DNA of 64,000 bases from Undaria pinnatifida (GCA_012845835.1 JABAKD010000024.1:7777103-7841102), one strand, 5' to 3'; shown: positions 22,130 to 35,600, numbered from the stretch's first letter. Program-made: numbers and translations. Notes: generated by a model not told the origin, from the sequence alone.

Positions 22130-22345
22130 ATAAGACTGATTCTACAATAACAGCCCCCTGAAAAATCGGCGATTTTCTTGAACGAACGTTTCATGGCTGC
22201 TCGACACGAGGACGGATGCTATGAAAAAATACATAATCAAGCACCTTCTTGCTTGCCCTGGACTATCGAGCGATGTCGTCGGGGTGGCACTGGGCACCAT
22301 ATTTCTGGACATACAGCCGGGAGCTGGTTTCAAAACCAGCGATTT
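22130..22345 (+). repeat. Decayed element, left copy of an inverted pair
   Basis: Blocks GACTGATTCTAC, GCGATTTTCTTGAACGAACG, TTTCATGGCTGCTCGACAC, GTCGGGGTGGCA.TGGGCACC and CAGCCGGGAGCTGGTTT match the reverse complement of about 24690-24905. On the minus strand both copies encode related peptides (LKPAPGCMSRNMVPSATPTT / LKPAPGRISRSTVPAATPTS, and SSSHETFVQENRRFF / SSSHETFVKENRCF). They therefore derive from a once-coding sequence. The family was not recognised. Confidence 0.75.
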
Positions 22346-23429
22346 CGATAAAAAATACATGGCTGGGGGAGCTACCGCGGAACGACTCAAAATTGTTCTA
22401 GCAACGTCAGCTGTGAGTTGGACGAATTTGGGGTCGATACTCATGTTTGCAAGCTGCGTACTACACCGGTCACCCGTCTTTGGTAGGTTTTCGTGAGTCA
22501 GAACCTAATATAATATTACATTGTATTGCACTACTTATCATGCGCGACCAAGTGTTAGATTGGTAACTCGTCGATCCTCTGCATATCTAGCAATAATGAC
22601 AACAATAACGACATTGTCACGCGGCTAGGAGGAGCGTGGAAGAACTATGCGATAGTCACCATGCTGCGCGCATGTCGTGCATATCCTTTCACACATACCA
22701 CCAAGTCCAGAAATATAAGCAACAATTTATTTCAAATTGATGTACAAATAAATGTCTCTTGTACTTGATTTATTTTTATATAAAATGTCAATGTATTTAC
22801 GGATATTATAGAGCGGTATAGCATAGCAGTTCGGACACATCCCCTAATAATGTAGACTTAAGAAATTAAACCCTGGCTGCTTCGTGTGGCCGATGCAAAG
22901 ATCGGATGTTGTTGATCTTTAGATGCTGTTTTCCCTCTGGAACACCCCAAGGTACAACCGCTTAACCCTTGTGGTGAGGGTGGTGGTCAAGCTCGGAGCT
23001 TGGTTGCGGTATGCAGGTGTGCGATAAAGATAAGCCAAAATAAAATGATAAAATATGTGGAGGAAACGCATCGTACACCCAATGCAATTGTTGGAGGTGT
23101 GTCTCTATTAGGAGGAGGCACGGTGGTCCGTCTCGAAAGAGATGCACCTCCAGCACACGGTTTCAGCTCGTGTCATTTAAGTTCTATTACTACCAACACT
23201 TAATCCAAGTAGTATGTCCCCAAAAACTTGTGTGCCGTTCTAAAGGGGTTCAAGGCGTAGCAGACTTTGCTGTGTTTTCAAACCTTGGAGAATACCAGGG
23301 TACCTCTGGCACGAGATACGTACTATAGCACCAAACATATTTTACGATTTGGAGGTGGCCCGCACATTTTTTTTTAGTAAATCCAAACAAGGCGCGGCGA
23401 CGCCGAGCTCGGGGCGTAGCCTTAGCCTG

Positions 23430-23472
23430 GAGTAGGGTTGGGGTTAGGGTTGGGGTTAGGGTTGGGTTAGGT
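23430..23472. repeat. Short telomere-like tract
   Basis: Mixed GGGTTAGGGTTGGGGTTAGG units over about 40 bp. It is an interstitial remnant too short to mark a chromosome end. Confidence 0.7.
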
Positions 23473-24072
23473 CAACGCCCCCTCTTGAATTGGAAAAAAA
23501 AAACATCCAAATTTCCCCCAAAAATTCCAAAATCGTACAATAATTGTTGATACCTTTTACCTGGTATGTTTTGTGTGCCACACGACCTGCAAAGGCACAA
23601 AAAAAATGGCGACTGACTCCCTGAGCGAACTGGTACATATGAAGTAGGCAGTTGAAACGAACCGGACAGCGCCGAGAGATGCTCGTAATTGGGGTTCCCA
23701 GTTTCCGCGCAATGCACCGATAAGGTGCTTTTGGGTGCGTGTGGTTGCGTGTACGTCGTGCGCCGCCCAAAACACCGGCTTAACCCTTGTATTACAGCAG
23801 TGGTCCCTCTTTAGTGCCGGTATGCGCACTATAGATGGAAATACCGGCACTATAGCGGCAGTCGGCACTACTCCGCATACGGCTACTACTGGCTGTTCTC
23901 ATCTGTGTCAAGTGACTTCACAGGCACTATAGCGCGGGCAATCGGCACTATTCAACCGGCATCATAGAGGATCCATTTCTGTACTGGAAAGCAAATCACA
24001 CACTAATTCTAGGTACAGGGTGTCTCCAACAACGTGGATGCGGTTCCAAAGGGAGCAAGACCAGACAAGGAG

Positions 24073-24158
24073 TGTCACCTTAAGAGCCCCAAATCCCTCC
24101 CTATACTAACTTCAAGTAAATGTGTCCCAAAAAAGGGTTTCCAGTGGTGAAGGCGTTA
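24073..24158 (+). mobile_element. MITE-like element (TTAACCC/GGGTTAA termini), copy
   Basis: Contains GAGCCCCAAATCCCTCCCTA, TACTAACTTCAAGTAAAT, TGTCCC and an end GTGAAGGCGTTAA. Aligns throughout with 49034-49123 and with the reverse complements of 33412-33500 and 56846-56932. Confidence 0.75.
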
Positions 24159-24689
24159 ATACCAACAGCACCGCCTACAAGACCAAGGCAGCACCGTCTT
24201 CAATACCACGCAGTAGTGCAGCCGTTTCAAGACAAACGCCGCTTTTAATTAAGACCAAACAGTATCGCCTGTAAGGCCAAACAGATGTGCCGCCTTGAAC
24301 CCGTCTGCTGCTGGAAAGCGAATTATTACACACTACTTCCAAGTAGAAATTTGTCACGAAAAACGTCGGTGCAGTTTTAAAGAGGGTGAAAGTCCTTATA
24401 CTACAAACCAGTACTTGAAAACTCGCTGTAACTAGAGTGTACGCTAATTTCAAGTGGTGTGTTCCCGTAAACGTGGATGCACTGCTATGGTGCTCATGGC
24501 AAGCTTCGCTTGACGCATGCTATCAACAGTGCAGTAAGGGGGTCCCCCGAAGTTTTCTGAGCCTCCGCGCATGAGGACCTATAGGCCTCACCAAAAACGC
24601 TCCGAGAAAATTGTACGTTGAGCAATCCCAGGGCCTCGGTGTGTAACGAACCATATTGTGAGTCGTTCTACGGTTACCCCCGTCACATT

Positions 24690-24905
24690 TCTTTAACGAA
24701 ACTGGCGGTTCTTAAACCAGCTCCCGGCCGTATCTCCAGAAGTACGGTGCCCGCTGCCACCCCGACGTCATCGTTCGAGAGTCTTTTGCAAACAAGAAAA
24801 TACGTGAAGTTTTTTCCATAGCATCCTTCCTCGAGTGTCGAGCAGCCATGAAACGTTCGTTAAAGAAAATCGCTGCTTTTGGGTGGTGATCGTAGAATCA
24901 GTCTT
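24690..24905 (-). repeat. Decayed element, right copy of an inverted pair
   Basis: Inverted, diverged partner of 22130-22345 about 2.3 kb away, with the same block order on the opposite strand. Confidence 0.75.
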
Positions 24906-25651
24906 GTGTAAAACAACAGCAATGGGATTCCGACGACACTGGGCGCCAGTTTATCAGTTGAGCTGGGCCCTGACTAAGAAAGCATTTGGCCCAAAAGTGC
25001 TCGTACGCCTACTACAGTAGCACGCATCGTCTCGCTAAATAAACAACTGTGCAACAAAATGCGTAATAAAAATGTATCGTGCTTGCACCTGCTCAAGACA
25101 ACCTTCGGCCGTTTCACGCGGGCACGGCTAGGCTGGAAGGGCGCCCGGTGCTCCTCCGTACAACGACACGGTTGTATTGCATCGATACACATCAATACAA
25201 CAACTCTAGTATAACAAACCCTCAGCGGGTCTTCTTTTTACACGGACGACCCCACCAAATAATACACGGTCACTCATGCAACGGACGTCAACAGGCAGCG
25301 GCAAACGCCCACTGCCGGGTAATCCTCCTGTGCGTGGGTGCAGTGGGCGACGGACCGGCGGGGGTAGGTGCTCCCTTTCTAGCACCAGCACAACCATTAC
25401 GCGCCGTCGTTTATCGTCCCATTTATTATCTGGAGGTGACGGGTTGCTTGGCGCCTAATCAGCTCAAACAGCATGGGGGCTGCAAATGTGCCGCAGGATG
25501 CCGGTGTTGGTCTTGGTGCTGCCGCCGTCGGACCCCAAAACCTGACCAAGCATACAGACAAATACGTAAGGTGATGGTATACAGCGCCAGAGTATATAAT
25601 GAGTACAGGTTCTCCCTTCGGAGGTGAAATATAAGGAGGGGAATGCTATAC

Positions 25652-25940
25652 TGAGTATACGGTGCTATTGATAGACACGTTTGGTGAGCGCTTCGTTATG
25701 TTAAGGGTCAATTATTTGGCAAAAGCAAACCCAGCGTGGGTACCCCATAATTATAAAGGAGACGCAACATCACCAACCTGACCAAACAAACAAGCAAAAG
25801 AGTAAAATATGACGGTATACAGTACCATAAGAGTATATAATGAGTATACGGTGGTATTGATAGGCACGGTTGGTGAGCGCTTCGTCATGTCAAGGGTCAA
25901 TTATCTGGCAAAAGCAAACCCCGCGTGGGTACCACATAAT
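25652..25940. repeat. Direct duplication, period about 188 bp
   Basis: GAGTATACGGTGCTATTGAT at 25654 recurs at about 25842 and continues through TTGGTGAGCGCTTCGT, AAGGGTCAATTAT and GCAAAAGCAAACCC with few changes. The preceding AGTATATAATGAGTA also repeats. Confidence 0.9.
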
Positions 25941-26477
25941 AACAAAGGTTACCTCACATTAGCCTCCAACATCCATATAAACGACATGAAAACATAAAAG
26001 TGAAACTACAGCTGCTCCAGTCCTTGTAACCAGATAGTGCCGAGGGCTCTACCACCATACTATTCATACCCGGGTATCAGGGGGTGCCTTTTTATTCATA
26101 CAGATGTGGGACGGTAGTCCCTTCGCAGGTTTCTCTTCCGTATAAGGAGGTGTAGAGACACACCAAGGTGGGCCATGTGCGTACCCGCACTCTCGAGGGT
26201 CAGCGATGAGGGAACACCTCAGAGTGCCCTCGAGGAGCCAGGATGGTCTTGAAGGATTATAGTGATAACGAGGCGGTACGATCTAGGGCATAGGGCCTGG
26301 TATCCACATCACCCCCCCCTTTTTCAGAGGTGCAAACGTGCGCGTCTTGCAAGAAGTGATGCACAACATATTTCGTTCCATTTTAGAAGTACCACTCGTG
26401 GAGCTTTTCCACGGTATACCGTAGTAATGCCAAAGATGATCAACAACTATCGATGCATACCAACTACACTTTTAGCT

Positions 26478-26663
26478 CTACTTCATGTCTGTGGTACCGT
26501 AGTAGAGGGGGTACAACGCAAGCAATATTTCTCTCTCGCGGCCTACCCTGACCGGTGACAAAAACTTACAGCCAGGCATTGAGTTCAGCACTCCCAACGC
26601 TCGTCGACTTGCGATTACGCGCGCTAGGCACTCTCTGCGTTGTTCTCTTACCGAGATTATTGG
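26478..26663 (-). CDS. Candidate last exon of the TRF4-like gene
   Basis: The acceptor ATGCAG precedes PIISVREQRRECLARVIASR, in phase 0 with the exon that ends DGKE at 27005. TRF4/PAPD5 proteins carry an IIxV..E..R helix at this place, which supports it. The frame runs on to a stop at 26478; a donor (GTAAGT at about 26567) inside it could instead lead to a further exon. It is listed separately because the 3' end of the gene is unresolved. Confidence 0.5.
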   Translation of the reverse strand, partial: PIISVREQRRECLARVIASRRALGVLNSMPGCKFLSPVRVGREREILLALYPLYYGTTDMK

Positions 26664-29600
26664 CTGCATAATTCGTACTGCATATTAATAGTAGCATTAA
26701 TGGTATGAATACTGAAAATTCAAGGCGAGTCGACGAGTGAACAAAATAATGCTCAACTCATCTCGCGATAAAAAAAAAACATGTACCGCCGTAGTGGAGG
26801 GGGGCGGGTGCCTGCTATGTGACCGAGGATCTGCGTCAAGAAAAGTGAGGGAGCTCGAGAAAAAATGAGAAGACGATATTGGATGGAAAATAAAAACGAA
26901 TAAAAGATAAAGGAGCATAAAGATTACGATCGACCCTAAACTTGTCGAACTTGCAGCTGCCGTTGGTAGAATAGTGTTATAAAATATAAAAGAGTAGCAT
27001 TCACCTCTTTCCCGTCTTGGTTGACCCGCACCATCTTGGCCTTGAGAGTGGTCAGCGCTTCAAACAAAGCACGCTGTACCTGGCCTATGCCAAACGAACC
27101 CCTCCCGACGTTGTTCATGCAGTTCAGCGGGTCCTGTGCGCCACAAACACCCACCCAGCAGAAAAGGGTTATTTCGTTAAACCCACATCTGGCAATTCAA
27201 ATAGCGAGAATGGCGAACATTCACGGCAACTCCTCGTTGTCCAAAAAAATTACGACGCATCATGCTACGGCACGGTATTGTATACTGTATGCTGTGTACC
27301 AGGAACCTGGTAACACATACCTTAGTACCAAGATGCTATCTATTCCAATGATATCTAATGATATCAGTTGGGGAGTCCCATCCGTCACAAATATTTTTCC
27401 CAAAAATGTACGATCACTATCGTGGTTCGCATCACACGTAATGTGCCAACTGTGGGTGCTGTCGGCAAATATATGGTCGGTTGATTAAAGCCGGGTATAA
27501 CGCACGACGTACGATCGTCAATTGCCAATCGGCCTTGGTATTACGCCCAAATCGTGCGGCGAGTGCAAGAACGCCAGCCCGGTATTGACAGTTCAAAACG
27601 AGCGTCAGCGATGAACGAATATTCGGTGCGATGTACTTGGAAGTCGGCAGGACAATTAATGCTCCGCTCCGAGCCACACTTCGAAGTACTCACCATAAAA
27701 ATATAGGCGGTCGCGATCTCCCGGCGCCACGATTCTGAAAGAAGGAAAAACCATGGCTGGGCTGATCAGCTAAAAAGTTTTAGGAATGTGTGGTTCTTGA
27801 GGGAAAAAAATTATCCTGGCTCTCCTTGCCAAGAGCACAACGGCTCAAGTAGAGGCCATCACAGTATTATAAACAAACGGGAGTTCACCAACTGCACGGA
27901 TGTGAGACATCGTCTGATACCTATTGCAGCAGTCAGTGGACCTGCCTCTGTTGTGAAAAAAATTGACGCAATGTATGCTTGTCATACCTCGATGACGATC
28001 GGATCTCCAGCTTGGGGGTGCGGTGGGAAATCGTGAACGCAGAACCGGAAACCGCCCCCCCTCACGCTAAAGCCCTCTCTTGCCATGTCGAAATCCTCTC
28101 CGAACAGATGCAAGAAGTCTAGCAAAAGCTCACCGAGCACCTGGTCACAGCAGCAACGAAACCCATCGACTAGCAGTTTGCAAAGGGGAAACTGCTCCAT
28201 CACTCGCGACATGACGGAGTGCACAATGCACATCGTGGGCGCTTAAAACACTTTCACCTGATGATACAGGTTCTGCACGTGGGGCTTAGCTGCTGTGTTT
28301 TACGCATAACTCACGCACGTGGGGCTTAGTTGCTATGTTTTACACGTAACTCATGGGGTACGTACGTGCAATTATACAACTACTTACAAATAACGATTTC
28401 CTGAGAGGCCATGAGAGGCCTCCATTGTTTTTGCTTTCCACACTAACTTCAAGACATTCTCCTCTCCGGACGGCTGAGCGGGTTCGCATGCCTGAAACAG
28501 CGCTTCTCAGCGCCTTTATCTTCAAAATTTAAGTTTAAAAGTCCTTTTCTTGGGGAAGCTGATTTTTTTTTCTTCCTCTATGTTTAAAACTCCTTTTGTT
28601 GGGAATACCATGTACTACCTGGACACCGCCTCCTTTCGGTACTAGCGGAACGGTCCAGCTTGTTTTTGAACGAAGCTGTCATCATACAAGAGGTCCCAGC
28701 CTGATGATATCAGCTTGGCTCATCACATCATCAGCTCAGCTCCGCCCAGCAGCGCCCAGCAGAGCTCAGCAGCGCAGCGCCGTGCAGTGCCGTTCCCTGG
28801 CGTTCCCTGGGGTGTCCTGCCGTGCGGTGCGGTACTGTGCGATGCTGTGCGGTGTTCTGCGGTGCTGTGCCGCGGTGACTGCTTTGCTGTACTTACCCTC
28901 TTTTAGTTGAATCACAATAAAAATGCACCCCCAGCTCAGCTCAGCCCACAGCTATAATATATTTCTCACAGCAACGCAGCGCCGTGCGGTGCCGTGCGGT
29001 GCCGTGCCTTGCCCTGCGGTGCGGTTTTGTTTCATGCTGCGCTGAGCTTTCTTTCGAACATACAGCAGTACCAGGTATACGACGCGAAGTACCAGATACC
29101 AGTTATACCGGTATGCACGTGTTTTTGTACTGGTCCTTAAGCTTCCTTCAAACTTAACTGTCCTCTCTCGGCCCCTACGTTTTTTTTCTCTCGCAAATTA
29201 CACCCGCACTGCCGATCAGAATGTGACATCGCCAACAAGCACACAGCACAGAAGTGCACAGCACAGGGCAACTATGAATGGCTCTGCCCAAGCAGCTCTT
29301 GGCATTATCGATTCGCTAGTCGCACCAAATCATGGGCCTCTTCTTTCTGCCCCCTTTACGTACACGTTTTAGTTGCATTCTTCCTTGCGCAAGCGAAGCG
29401 GGCAGCGTCGGCCGCCCACGGAGCGGAGCACTTGTACTTAGTACGTATGCTGTGCACATCAGTTCAGGTCATGGCAACTACGGTCGTAAAAGTCTCACCG
29501 GCTCCTCGCCGGACGTAATGTAAGGCGACAATGGGGGCATCATCGGGTGCAAACAAAAATCCGCCACCGGCTGCGGTAGCGGAGGCGGTGGCGGAGGTGG

Positions 29601-32600
29601 GACCGAGGAGATGGGGATGCCGCCGTCAGCACGTGGCTCCGATGCCGTCGGACTCCCGGCGCGGACCTGTCAAATGAAACAAAATTACCATCAAAGAGCA
29701 TCAATGACCACCCGGCAGCAAGGCAAAGGAAACGCCGATCACAAACGTCCGCAGCTAAGCCGTGCCAGAGTAGATGTTGCATTATTGAGTCCTAATGTTG
29801 TATTCACAGTGACAGGGTTCCTCAACAAACAAAAAGTAGCCGACGGCTTTGGAACCCGATGATGCTTATTCCATAACATTAGTTGGTTTATGTATATTGA
29901 TAGCCCATGGGATTGTGTGCCGGCGGGCTTACGATAACCTCAAAGTCGGTTGCTGGGCGAGATGCAATTGTAGACCATCTAAAACGAGGACCCTCGGGAC
30001 ACGTAGGTGTCATCCCCATCGGAGCACGTGTCTACCCTCCGTTCATGTAGTATTGTCTCCCGTTCAGAAGAAGCCTGGAATCGAATCGACGTGTAAGAGG
30101 TAAGCAATGGCCATTAGCTCGCGCAGTGACAAGGAAGGGGAAAGAGCGACCAGGATATTGACAATTACGCACATGGCAATAACCTTATCGTGTAAAACAA
30201 GCGCGGTAGACTGGTCGCGCGGCTTCCAAAGGTGAGTAGCGACCACTCCACCTATCGAACTCACCGCCGAGGTATTTGAAATAAGGCATACAATAAAATC
30301 ACCTCCGCAGAAGATTGTTGGTCGCTTCCCACTGCTGCGGGGGCAGGCGTTGGCGCGCCAGCATGGAATTCCTGCATCAAAACCGCCCTCGCTGTTCTCG
30401 ATCCCACCCAGTACTGCTGCCGCGGCCTGTAAAGACGCGCAAGGCAGATACAGTTAGGATACGCAACAAGACACGGGGCAACAAGAAACCCACAATGACA
30501 TGTACAGGAATATAGGAAATCCTGGAGTTGTACTGCAAGTTAGTATAGAACGCACCCTCGCCCAAACAAAAAAGCAGCATGTACCACTATTTATGTGTAT
30601 TGTTGGGTGCCCTTTATCTATACCCACCGACCACCAGAAGAACTACGTACTTCATGTCATGCGTGGGATGTCAAAAGTCATCGACTCCCAGCCAATTTGT
30701 TCGTTTTGTTCGTAAAATGACGTACACACCAGGGGACCACACAGGAATGTCATGCTCAGAATGCAAAAGTCATCAAGGTGCACATAACAGTAACACCGCG
30801 AAGTATCAGAAGAATATCAGTTCACACTTCACGTCATGCTCAAGACGCCATCATGTCATGGACGCTAAAACTCCTCGACTGCTAACCAACTTATTTCCAG
30901 CGCCTGCAACAGAGTGCCATATACCATGTACCTGGTATGACACATTGCGAGCCACAAACGCACTAGCTTCCTGCGAAAACGCCGCTTTACACATGCCAGG
31001 TACTGTACCAGGAAACGCATATCTGGTACATGGTAACACTACCCCTGGTAGTCAACTAGTAACTAGCGGGTGACTTATTATTAGTTCCTACTCGTAATAA
31101 CATTAGTTACCATTAGTATAATCAGTCAACTAACTGTAACACATACAGCCAGCTAATAAAACATAGCCGACCTATACCACATACTACCCTGGTAGTCAAC
31201 AAATGATACTACTGCTGTAATACTGCAACAAACCGCCAACTAACAGCTAGTCGATGGCTTACGATTGGTGTGCTATTAGCGTCGTCAGCCAACTCGCAAC
31301 CCTTTCAATTATGATATCGATGCTCATATGGACACCAACGTACCAGTAGCAGTTCTTATTCGCTAACGAACTAAAAAACGACCACATCTATCCTAAGATG
31401 ACACGCTTTGCCCATCTCCACAGGCGTTGGCGTTCGAAGAAAAACATTGGCGATGGAAGCAAGAAGTTCGATAAGTACGGCGTGATCAGTATTCTCCAAA
31501 TATAAGTGAACTCCAATTCGAGAACGGGCCAAGGTTGGATAAAAAGCTACTGTTTCTCGAACCCCCGAATCCCCATGCGTCTTGTGTCGGACACTTACGT
31601 GGCAACAGATTCCCTACATGTGATTAAGGTCATTGGTTTAGGTTCCACCGCGCTATCTCTGGTTGCACCGCATTGCCGCACCTGTCCCAAGATGACATGC
31701 TCTGCCCATCTCCCCCAGGCGGTTGCCTCTTCACCGTCCTGTTCCCTGCTCGTGCATCACGAGCTAACATTCCCGTAAACCCTGAGCCGCCTCTCGTCAA
31801 AGAAGGACGCTGCCAGAACCCTCGCTGCCTTCCGACCGCCGGTGCCATGCTTTTCTTGCCCCAAGTTTCCTCAACTTTAGATGCTGGCGAGAATTGCAGA
31901 ATGGCCGCAGGGAAGCCATCAGAGTGCCCTGGCGACGGTGGTATGGAAAAATCGGAGTCCCTTACGTCGGATCTATTTTCCGATTCAGAGCGGGACCGAG
32001 GGGATACGGTGGTCACCAGACAAGCTTCATCGGAGTGTTCGCGTTCGGCGCCACCACGCTCCTCCTTTTCCATGTTAGTGTTTGGCGGGGTTGCGCGGCG
32101 TTGGTCAAGGCCACCACGCTTGTCTTTTTCAGTGTCAGTGGAGGGAGGAGTCGCGCCGCGTTCGTCACCCCCACATTTTTCGTCCCTCTCAGGTGGGGAT
32201 GGAGTTGCTCGCCGACTGGGGGTGCGGGACGACGTCGTCGGACTAATCTCTTCGGGCTGTTCGTTTTCAGCACCCCCACGCCCTTCTTTTTCCATGTCAG
32301 GGGGGGGTGAAGTCGCGCGGCATTCGCCAAAACCCCCATGCTCCTTCTTTCTCTTGTCAGGGGGAGGTGGAGTCGCTCGCTGACTGGGAGGGCGGGACAA
32401 CATCGCCGGACGAATCTCTTCCGGCTGTTCGTGTTCGGCATCACCGCCACGCTCCTCATTTTCCCTGCTAGGGGGAACTGGAGTCGCGAGGCGGTCACCA
32501 ACACCACCACGCTCCCCCCTTTCCCTGCTAGGGGTGGGTGGGGTCGCCCGGCGTTCGTCAGCAACCCCGCGCTCCTCCTTTTCCTTGTCAGGGGGGGGTG

Positions 32601-35600
32601 GGGTCGCGCGGCGCTCGTCGCTCCCACGCTCTCCTTTTTCTCTGTCGGAGGGTGGCGAAGTTGCGCGCCGGCTAGTAGTACGATCCGGAGATGGTCGTTC
32701 TATGAAGTCTGCATCGGCGAAGCTAGGTCCAGTCGGGGAGGGGGGGAAGTGATCCCTGCGGAGGAGCGCAAACGCAACCATGAGCACTAACCCGTAGCTT
32801 GACAGGCCTCCGGTGTATGGATCGTTCAGGCTTTTTCTCTGAAAATCAGAAGAAAAGGTTAGGCGAAGAGCAGAGACGCGCATCGTTAACAATCCGCGGT
32901 TATTGCAGTAGAGGAGATCATGCAGGTCTTTGTTCGGCCACTCAGAAGAAAGGCTTGGGCAAGGCAGGGGATACGTTGACTTTTGACAATGCTACGGTAC
33001 GGTACGGGTGCATCTAAAAGGTTGCTGAGGCTTGTTTGAGGAGCTAACCCTATACCACCACCCAAATAAGCTTTCGAGAAACAACGAAAGTGCGCAGCCG
33101 GATAAAAATAATAACGGCCTAGGAATAACACCGAATACTATTGAAAAATCGGCGATATTGGATGGGTGCTCAGTTATAACCCTTGTGCCACTCAATCATA
33201 CAGACCAAAAAGCGACGAGCGCCATCTAACCAAGCGTCTAGGAAAAGCTTCAGGCAATCCGGGTATCGTGATGCCCCACGCTTGCCTCACAGCTTCCGGC
33301 GCTGCAGTTCGAACACATCTCCTGCACCAGTCGCTCGGATTGCTTCATTTGGCCGATGTTGTCATCGTCAGTTGTTTTCTTCAATTTTTGCGTCTGAAGT
33401 CCCTTATAGGGGTTAACGCCTTTACAACTGGAAATCCTTTTGGGGGGAAAAAACTTGAAATTAGTTTAGGGAGGGGTTTGGGGGCTTTAAAGGGGTTAAG
33501 GAGGAGCCTTGTCAGTGAGAAGCAACTCTGGAGCGGAAGAATGCTTCCGGAAAAACACAACAAACGGCATTTCGTAAACAGCATTGGCGATGGAAGCATG
33601 GGCAAAAGTGCTGTATGCTATATAAATATATATATGACCATTCTTTTGGGGGGAATTCGATCAGGAGCTTTTTTTCCGTCTTGGCCTCAGTATGCGCTTC
33701 TCGGAACTGGAATTCTCGGTTAAATAGCTTCGTTCGAGCACCGTCTTCGGGGGGCGGCTCAAACGCCCCTCGCCCTGCCGTATTCGTTCCGCTCCTGGCC
33801 GGGATCGGGTACGTGGGCTGAGCGAGACAAGCGAAAAGTGCGCAAAAATTTTGTATTTTGGGTGGTATACGTCCGAGCTATTCTTGGATCTTGGCATATG
33901 CAGAGCTTGAACGAACAAATCATATGGGAAAACATTTATTTCCAATTTGGCATCATTTCCTGGCTTCTTATTGCGTCCCCGCCACACTTTTTTCATGGTC
34001 ACACCTCGAAGCGTTTGGCCTATTGTGCACATCGTACGACTGACTGCTGTGTTGCTGCTTTTCGATATCGGATTTCAAGGTTGAATACCTTTGCTCGAGC
34101 GTTCGTTGCCTTCGAGGGGGCCGTTCCCTACCCAACAACATCATTACACCCAGTGTCCGTGCTGATTTCTCATCCTGAGATATACAACTTATTATTATGT
34201 GGTCACAGACTGTGAGACAGAGTAAACCAAACGGGATTTCAAGGTTGAATACCTTTGCTCGAGCGTTCGTTGCCTTCGAGGGGGCCGTTCCCTACCCAAC
34301 AACATCATTACACCCAGTGTCCGTGCTGATTTCTCATCCTGAGATATACAACTTATTATTATGTGGTCACAGACTGTGAGACAGAGTAAACCAAACAATC
34401 GCAATTAATCAAGGTATAAAGCAAGTGAAATGCTAGCGTACCGGGTACGAGAACACAACAAAACAGGCCAGACCATACAAAAAATAGAAAACAAACACAA
34501 CGAGCGGAGTCGCTTTTAAAAATCGCAGTACGAGAAGCAATGTTTTGTCCGTCTTTTTCATCGCCGCTTCAAAGAGTCGTTCCGTATATATTGGTCCACG
34601 ATCCACCATCCATCTTTCAGGACCGTAAAATAAACATCCCACACTAATTCCATGTATATTTATCCCCACAAACGAAACGTGGATGCACTTCTAAAGGTAG
34701 GTGTGGTTATCAAGGTAGTAGTGTTTCGAACGCTTTGTTGTGTGGTTGCAAGAATTGCGCTGGCTACTCACTGTTAATGTTGTTGCTGGTCAATACATCG
34801 TGTGCGCCAGCAATTAATTGATGACAGTATAATAAAATATAGGGATCTTCTTGAAACTGTCATTTCGTGTTCGCCAGGAAGTAACCGATGATACAGAGTA
34901 ATAGGGATCTTCTTGACAATATCTCCTGTGCGCCACAGCAATCGACGATATAGCAGTATCATAAAAAATGCGGATTTCCTGCACCAATATCTTGTGGTAC
35001 CTATCACTACGCATACGCACGTCAGACGCAAGTCAATTGGAAAAAAGAAAACAATAGAGAAAAAAGACAGAAGAAAGAAAAGGGGTAGTATATTCCGATT
35101 CAAGATCAACCTGTGTCAAGCCGAAGCAGGCGTTCATTGCTCTGATCTGTTGCGGGCAATATATATGGCTGTTAGTATGCCTGGACATGGTGATTTGACC
35201 GCTCTTCTTATGATCCCGAATGGCTTTATCGTGACGCTCTGGGCACCAACTGCATAGATCCATCCCGAGGTCGAGCGCTTGGTACAAATTGCGGTCGCAT
35301 GGCAATTTTTTGTCCTGTGCGAGTAGTATGCAAGAAAACCGGCGAAAATACTAGCGAGCTTAGGTTTCTGACTCAATAAGCGAATGAAATCAGAATTTTC
35401 AGCGATTTTTTTCGGTGCCGCATAAGCGACAAAGAGGTGATTATTCGGGCACAGCAAGTATTCCATGATTATTCGACCAATTTGCCAGTGAGTCAAATAC
35501 GCACTGTTTTGGCCTACTTGCAGGCTTTTTTCCACGGTTGGTTGTTATGCTCGATTCGTGCCAGTCTTAGTTTCACATAGTATTATGTCGTTTTTCTCCA

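Larger units (their letters stand above)
20209..26477. other. Convergent intergenic spacer between MRD1 and the TRF4-like gene
   Basis: Holds the MRD1 3' UTR (AATAAA candidate at about 20539), a retroposon-like copy (21438-21542), MITE-like copies (about 21665-21760, 23170-23251, 23972-24065, 24073-24158, 24295-24395, 24420-24500), a diverged inverted pair (22130-22345 and 24690-24905), a telomere-like tract (about 23430-23470), a GGCACTATAG-rich block (23810-23970) and a 188-bp-period duplication (25652-25940). A 182-codon open frame at 25079-25627 has no recognisable features. I see no convincing gene. Confidence 0.6.

Noticed and set aside
23430-23472. Chromosome end
   Set aside because: The TTAGGG-like tract is only about 40 bp and is flanked by ordinary sequence on both sides.
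25206-25560. Further 3' exon of the polymerase gene ending in a basic tail (GRPCKKKTR)
   Set aside because: An in-frame stop lies just upstream and no acceptor fits, so it cannot be joined with confidence.
25079-25627. 182-codon plus-strand open frame in the convergent spacer
   Set aside because: No recognisable domain, biased Cys/Arg composition, and no splice or homology support.
26753-26830. Alternative last exon of the polymerase gene reading ILGHIAGTRPPPLRR
   Set aside because: It has a good acceptor and an ILG start, but it falls on sequence resembling the SINE body and includes a 10-base T run. The exon at 26663 fits the family better.
30579-31073. 164-codon plus-strand open frame
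   Set aside because: Made of degenerate short repeats (GTCATGC..AAAGTCATC) in an intron of the TRF4-like gene; no domain.
31673-32383. 236-codon plus-strand open frame
   Set aside because: It is antisense to the repetitive coding exon of the TRF4-like gene, whose GC-rich codon repeats keep the reverse strand open.
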